Origin: Ashinkailepas kermadecensis
Taxonomy: Eukaryota > Arthropoda > Thecostraca > Neolepadidae
DNA length: 64,000 nucleotides
Reading direction: 5' to 3'
Assembly (NCBI GenBank): GCA_034440615.1
Contig: JAOTOM010004384.1
Location: forward strand, 1 to 64,000
Under the pieces are notes generated by a model. That model was not told where the DNA came from. It searched no databases and saw only the letters and a list, made by a program, of their open reading frames with translations. Below, piece by piece: positions 60,691-64,000 of the stretch. Numbering within the stretch: the first letter of the stretch is position 1; the number at the start of each line of letters is the position of its first letter. The translations under genes were made by a program, and so were the position numbers.

Positions 60691-61463
60691 GTTCCTGGAC
60701 CCGCCCCTGTATTGGGATAGTTTATAGTTTGTGTAAGAAGGCCTCTGGCTATTTCTGGACATTTTGTCTTTTGACCGAGCCATGTTGAACGGGAATGAAT
60801 AATTGCTTATGCAGAACATAATTTGGCTTGATATTTTATCACGTTCGAATTGAAGAATAAGAGACTAGAGTACCTGAATTTCACATTTGGATATATTATG
60901 CTCAGCAGCCGAAGAGGAATGGGTGGGGGATACCTTAAAACCCCCAACTGACATCTCATCATCGAACAAAGCTGTGTAACCTTATTCCAAAGTCGTAAGA
61001 TATATGGGACGTTTGTTTTGCAAGATGTTTACAGTGGCACTGGTAGTTACGCTAAACAAAATTCGCTTCAAATTGTCTTCGTTCACTGGCCACTGCTCGC
61101 TAAAACTCATATCATATTACAATATCCCGAATCGTTGTGACAAAACTCGCTCAACCGTGAGGCATCGACGAAATTGCAGGAACATCACCAGCACCTCAGT
61201 CAGAGGATGGTCAGCAAGTTCACCGAGAAGGAAGTGAGTGGGGCTGGGAAGGGGCGAAGTGGCAGGGCAGATGTTGACCAGTGCGGACCGAAACGCCCGC
61301 CATACATAGCCGAAGCTTGCAGCTGATGTGGCCGGGGTGGTGGAGGAGCGCGCAGCGGCGGCGACGTGTCTGGCTGATGATGTGGCGTGATCCTTGTGTC
61401 GGACACGGTCGTCTGATACGGCGCCGTTCCGTGTGAAGCGTCCACCTGCGGCCGCCGGGCCGT
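60691..61463. other. Region upstream of the signal-peptide exon
   Basis: AT-rich to about 61,200, then GC-rich (61,200-61,460), forming the upstream side of the TATA-containing promoter candidate. No other gene supported. Confidence 0.4.
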
Positions 61464-61478
61464 CTGAATATAAGCGAC
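61464..61478 (+). promoter_or_regulatory. TATA-like box for the 61,520 signal-peptide exon
   Basis: The sequence gaatataagcg stands out as AT-rich inside a GC-rich 500-bp block. It lies about 50 bp 5' of the ATG, allowing transcription to start near 61,497. The assignment is inferred from spacing and motif. Confidence 0.4.
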
Positions 61479-61519
61479 GTCGGCTGTCACCGCGGCACAC
61501 CCCTGCCACGAGTGCCAGC

Positions 61520-61583
61520 ATGCGGCTGATAGTGGCAGCACTGCTCGTGGTCCTCGTGTCAACGGCGACCATCCGGAGGCCGC
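61520..61583 (+). CDS. Candidate first exon of a secreted protein (signal peptide)
   Basis: An ATG in good context (ccagcATGcgg) starts 21 codons plus one base, MRLIVAALLVVLVSTATIRRP, ending at a consensus donor (gccgc|gtaagt, 61,584). The peptide is a textbook secretory signal: Met-Arg, a 12-residue hydrophobic core, then Ser-Thr-Ala. A TATA-like gaatataagc lies about 50 bp upstream of the ATG, leaving room for a short 5' UTR. A short signal-peptide exon with a phase-1 donor and a nearby TATA box is the usual layout of arthropod secreted and cuticle-protein genes. The rest of the gene would lie to the right of the window, so the mature protein is unknown. Confidence 0.5.
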
Positions 61584-62077
61584 GTAAGTTGACCTGGCCG
61601 GCGGCGTGGCCGCTGGTCAGGCAGAGCGGCGGCTGGCTTCGGCGGCCGAGTGCTAGCGGGACGTGATGGTGCGGACAGGTGTGTCGGCGACGGCCACAAA
61701 TGGGACGCACCTATGGCAGTCTGATATATCCGTCCATTAACGTAACATCGATCCGAAATTGGACCGAAACGTAATGGGGTGGAGGTGTTAAAAATAAGGA
61801 CGATTTCAAGCGACTGATCTCATGATATGACAAAGCATGCACAACTGTTATTGCATATGCATAACGTGAGGCATATGTTATATTTCCAATTCAGATATTA
61901 ATATCCTGAAGATATTCCACAGTCTAAGATCAAAAGGGTGGTTCTGCTGATATATCTCTCAGGATCCATCACCTAGGTATGTACCAGGTCATTGCAAAAT
62001 TGATAAGACCCAACAACAACATTTTAGTTAATCGATGGTCTTTCAATACTGAGATTATGTGTCCCAGGTTGCCGAAT
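61584..62077. other. Putative intron after the signal-peptide exon
   Basis: Begins with gtaagttgacc. GC-rich to about 61,700, then AT-rich. No second exon was recognised before the window edge. Confidence 0.4.
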
Positions 62078-63393
62078 AATTTTCAGCATCCGGGGTCTAC
62101 TTGTAATATCCAGTGCCATGCAATTCATTCGTCTTCAAGATGAAGAGTTCCACTGTTTTCAGAGGTATTCCCATGAAAACCCTTCCTATTTTGCATTTTT
62201 TACTTTTCCGCTTTTGGTAAGCGGTATGGTATATGTGGTAGATTAACTGCTGTCTTTCCTTCATCGCACAACATTTTTTGTCCCCACAAATTTCGTCGCA
62301 ACTTATGAACGGACTGTGCTTTGAATAAAAGCACTCTGAGGCGCAGTATATAACTACAAACGGAAACCAGCTTGTTATCGGCGAGCTTCACACTAGACTT
62401 GGCTTGACCATTGAGTAGTGAGTGAGAGGCCCGCAATCGGTCAGTTGAGCAGCACCAGTTGTGGCGGTGGCATGCCTTCAGCGCGCAAGGGTGGACATCA
62501 AACGTCTTTGCCGAATAAAACGCTCGGTTGTTGCCCTGTTTAGTAAAACAAGAAGTGATTAATAAAGCAATGAATCCAACAGTTCTATGGAGATGGGAGG
62601 AGTTGGGGTGGCAAACCAGGGTATGCATGAGCCTACTGTCTAGCAATTGTAAATGAAACGGCCATGGGAGGCATACGCAGGCACATCCTCCTCAGACATG
62701 AGTACTATTGAGGCCTGCTTGCACTAATGTCAGATGCTTGCATTAAAATGAAGCTTTAAGATTGATGCTACTCCCAGGCCAGCCTGTAAGCCATGAGCAG
62801 GATTGTCAACCAGATGCGTGTTTCAGCCGAATGTGGCCCAAATGGAGGAAGGTTTCAATAACTAAATTACCTCGAAAAAGGATTTGTCGCTTAAGGCTAT
62901 TCGTGAGGTACTCCCAATCTTTGTTCAAAGAAGTAGCGACATTCCCGCGCGCGGGCAGCTTACCGTACACCTCGCACCGCGCAAGAGGCGCCCGCCTACC
63001 ATCCCGCCTTTGTGCTCTATGTTCAGTGGCCCCGGGGTGGGATGAAGAGTATATTTCTGCATATTTTGTAACGCAACTACCTTGCTTTCGCACTTCCAGC
63101 ACCCATATCAAGGTTTCGGTTGATATATGCTGCGCCATAGAATGTTTTTATTCAAAACACAGTCCGTTGCTAAATTGCGGCGAAATTTGTGGAAAAAAAC
63201 TTGTTTGATGAAGGAAAGACAGCAAATAATTTACTACCTATATCATAAAGCTTATCAGAAGCAGAAAACCAAAAAAGGTAAAATATGAAGGGTTTTCATC
63301 AGAATATCTCGGAAGACAGTGGAACTCTTCCTCTTTAAGACGAATCAATCGAATGGCACTGGATATTACAAGAAACCCCGGATGCTGAAAATT
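62078..63393. mobile_element. Non-autonomous DNA transposon with ~300-bp TIRs
   Basis: 62,078-62,385 is the inverted counterpart of 63,093-63,393, about 80% by eye. Paired blocks are attttcagcatccgggg, cttgtaatatccagtgccat, gaagagttccactgt, gctgtctttccttcatc and ggactgtgctttgaataaaa. The interior (62,390-63,090) has no transposase. The end flanks do not show an obvious target duplication, so the exact ends may be off by a few bases. Confidence 0.75.
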
Positions 63394-63519
63394 CTTAGGC
63401 GTCCTATGCTGGTTCTGAAATAATAGAAAGGACGAACAGGGTGGGGTCGCGTTTCCCTTGCCTCCTGATAATACTTATAGCAGCCAACAATAGTGGAATG
63501 ACATGCACGGGATGTGGGA

Positions 63520-64000
63520 CATGCGAGTGTCCCACGCCACGTGACGTCCCACGCCACGAGTGTCCCACGCCACGTGACGTCCCACGCCACGAGTGTCCCA
63601 CGCCACGAGTGTCCCACGTCACGAGTGTCCCACGCCACGTGACGTCCCACGCCACGAGTGTCCCACGCCACGTGACGTCCCACGCCACGAGTGTCCCACG
63701 TCACGAGTGTCCCACGCCACGTGACGTCCCACGCCACGAGTGTCCCGCGCCACGTGACGTCCCACGCCACGAGTGTCCCACGTCACGAGTGTCCCACGTC
63801 ACGAGTGTCCCACGCTACGTGACGTCCCACGCCACGAGTGTCCCACGCCACGAGTGTCCCACGCCACGAGTGTCCCACGTCACGAGTGTCCCACGCCACG
63901 TGACGTCCCACGCCACGAGTGTCCCACGTCACGAGTGTCCCACGCCACGTGACGTCCCACGCCACGAGTGTCCCACGCCACGTGACGTCCCACGCCACGA
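63520..64000. repeat. 16/17-bp array rich in CACGTGACGT, truncated by the window edge
   Basis: Two monomers are mixed: cacgccacgagtgtcc (16 bp) and cacgccacgtgacgtcc (17 bp), with a cacgtcacgagtgtcc variant. About 29 units are visible. The 17-mer fuses an E-box (CACGTG) to a CRE-like TGACGT. Confidence 0.95.

Noticed and set aside
61117..61710. 197-codon minus-strand frame
   Set aside because: Antisense of the GC-rich promoter and signal-peptide exon; no recognisable domain.
62200..63208. 148-codon frames inside the TIR element
   Set aside because: They partly consist of TIR sequence and lack transposase motifs.

Overview
This window is animal nuclear DNA, probably from an arthropod (crustacean or chelicerate). 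The evidence is spliced genes with GT-AG introns, a CR1/jockey-like LINE, a cut-and-paste DNA transposon, tRNA-derived SINEs and a very large tandem-repeat load. There are no bacterial operons, rRNA genes or CRISPR arrays. The species assignment is an inference.

The main host gene lies on the minus strand and spans at least 5,377-50,334. Five coding exons (50,334-50,184; 23,582-23,397; 16,804-16,664; 6,180-5,998; 5,520-5,377) have consensus splice sites and join in one frame, with every intron in phase 1. They encode the first 268 residues of a secreted or ER-targeted protein: a signal peptide, then thioredoxin-fold modules each built from two exons. The first complete module has a CxxxC motif, the second has CRKC, and a third starts at the left-most exon. 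The gene runs off the left side of the window. A second host-gene candidate is a TATA-driven signal-peptide first exon on the plus strand at 61,520-61,583.

The rest is mostly intron filled with repeats. From left to right: one arm of a long inverted repeat (1-1,755); a 3.3-kb AGAGAT satellite (1,895-5,211); several minisatellites (32, 46, 36, 19 and 46 bp periods); three tRNA-derived SINE fragments (12,970, 18,970 and 20,540); and a 4.7-kb transposon with about 200-bp terminal inverted repeats (about 30,379-35,032), which encodes a broken transposase/XPG-like nuclease/CXC protein resembling Academ elements. Next come a 3.4-kb block of related 34-, 21/130- and 42-bp arrays (35,797-39,195), a further 46-bp array and a 31-bp array. 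A nearly full-length LINE follows (41,095-44,460), whose polymerase motif reads FADE instead of FADD. Then come more arrays, the CpG-rich first exon region of the thioredoxin gene (50,184-50,800), a large degenerate G/C-rich repeat complex containing the other inverted arm (52,860-59,950), the signal-peptide exon, a 1.3-kb non-autonomous TIR element (62,078-63,393) and an array of CACGTGACGT-type units running off the right edge.

The strongest results are the thioredoxin gene rebuilt across 45 kb, the Academ-like transposon, the catalytically altered LINE and the family relationships among the tandem arrays. All identifications come from reading motifs, splice sites and repeats by eye; no database search was run.
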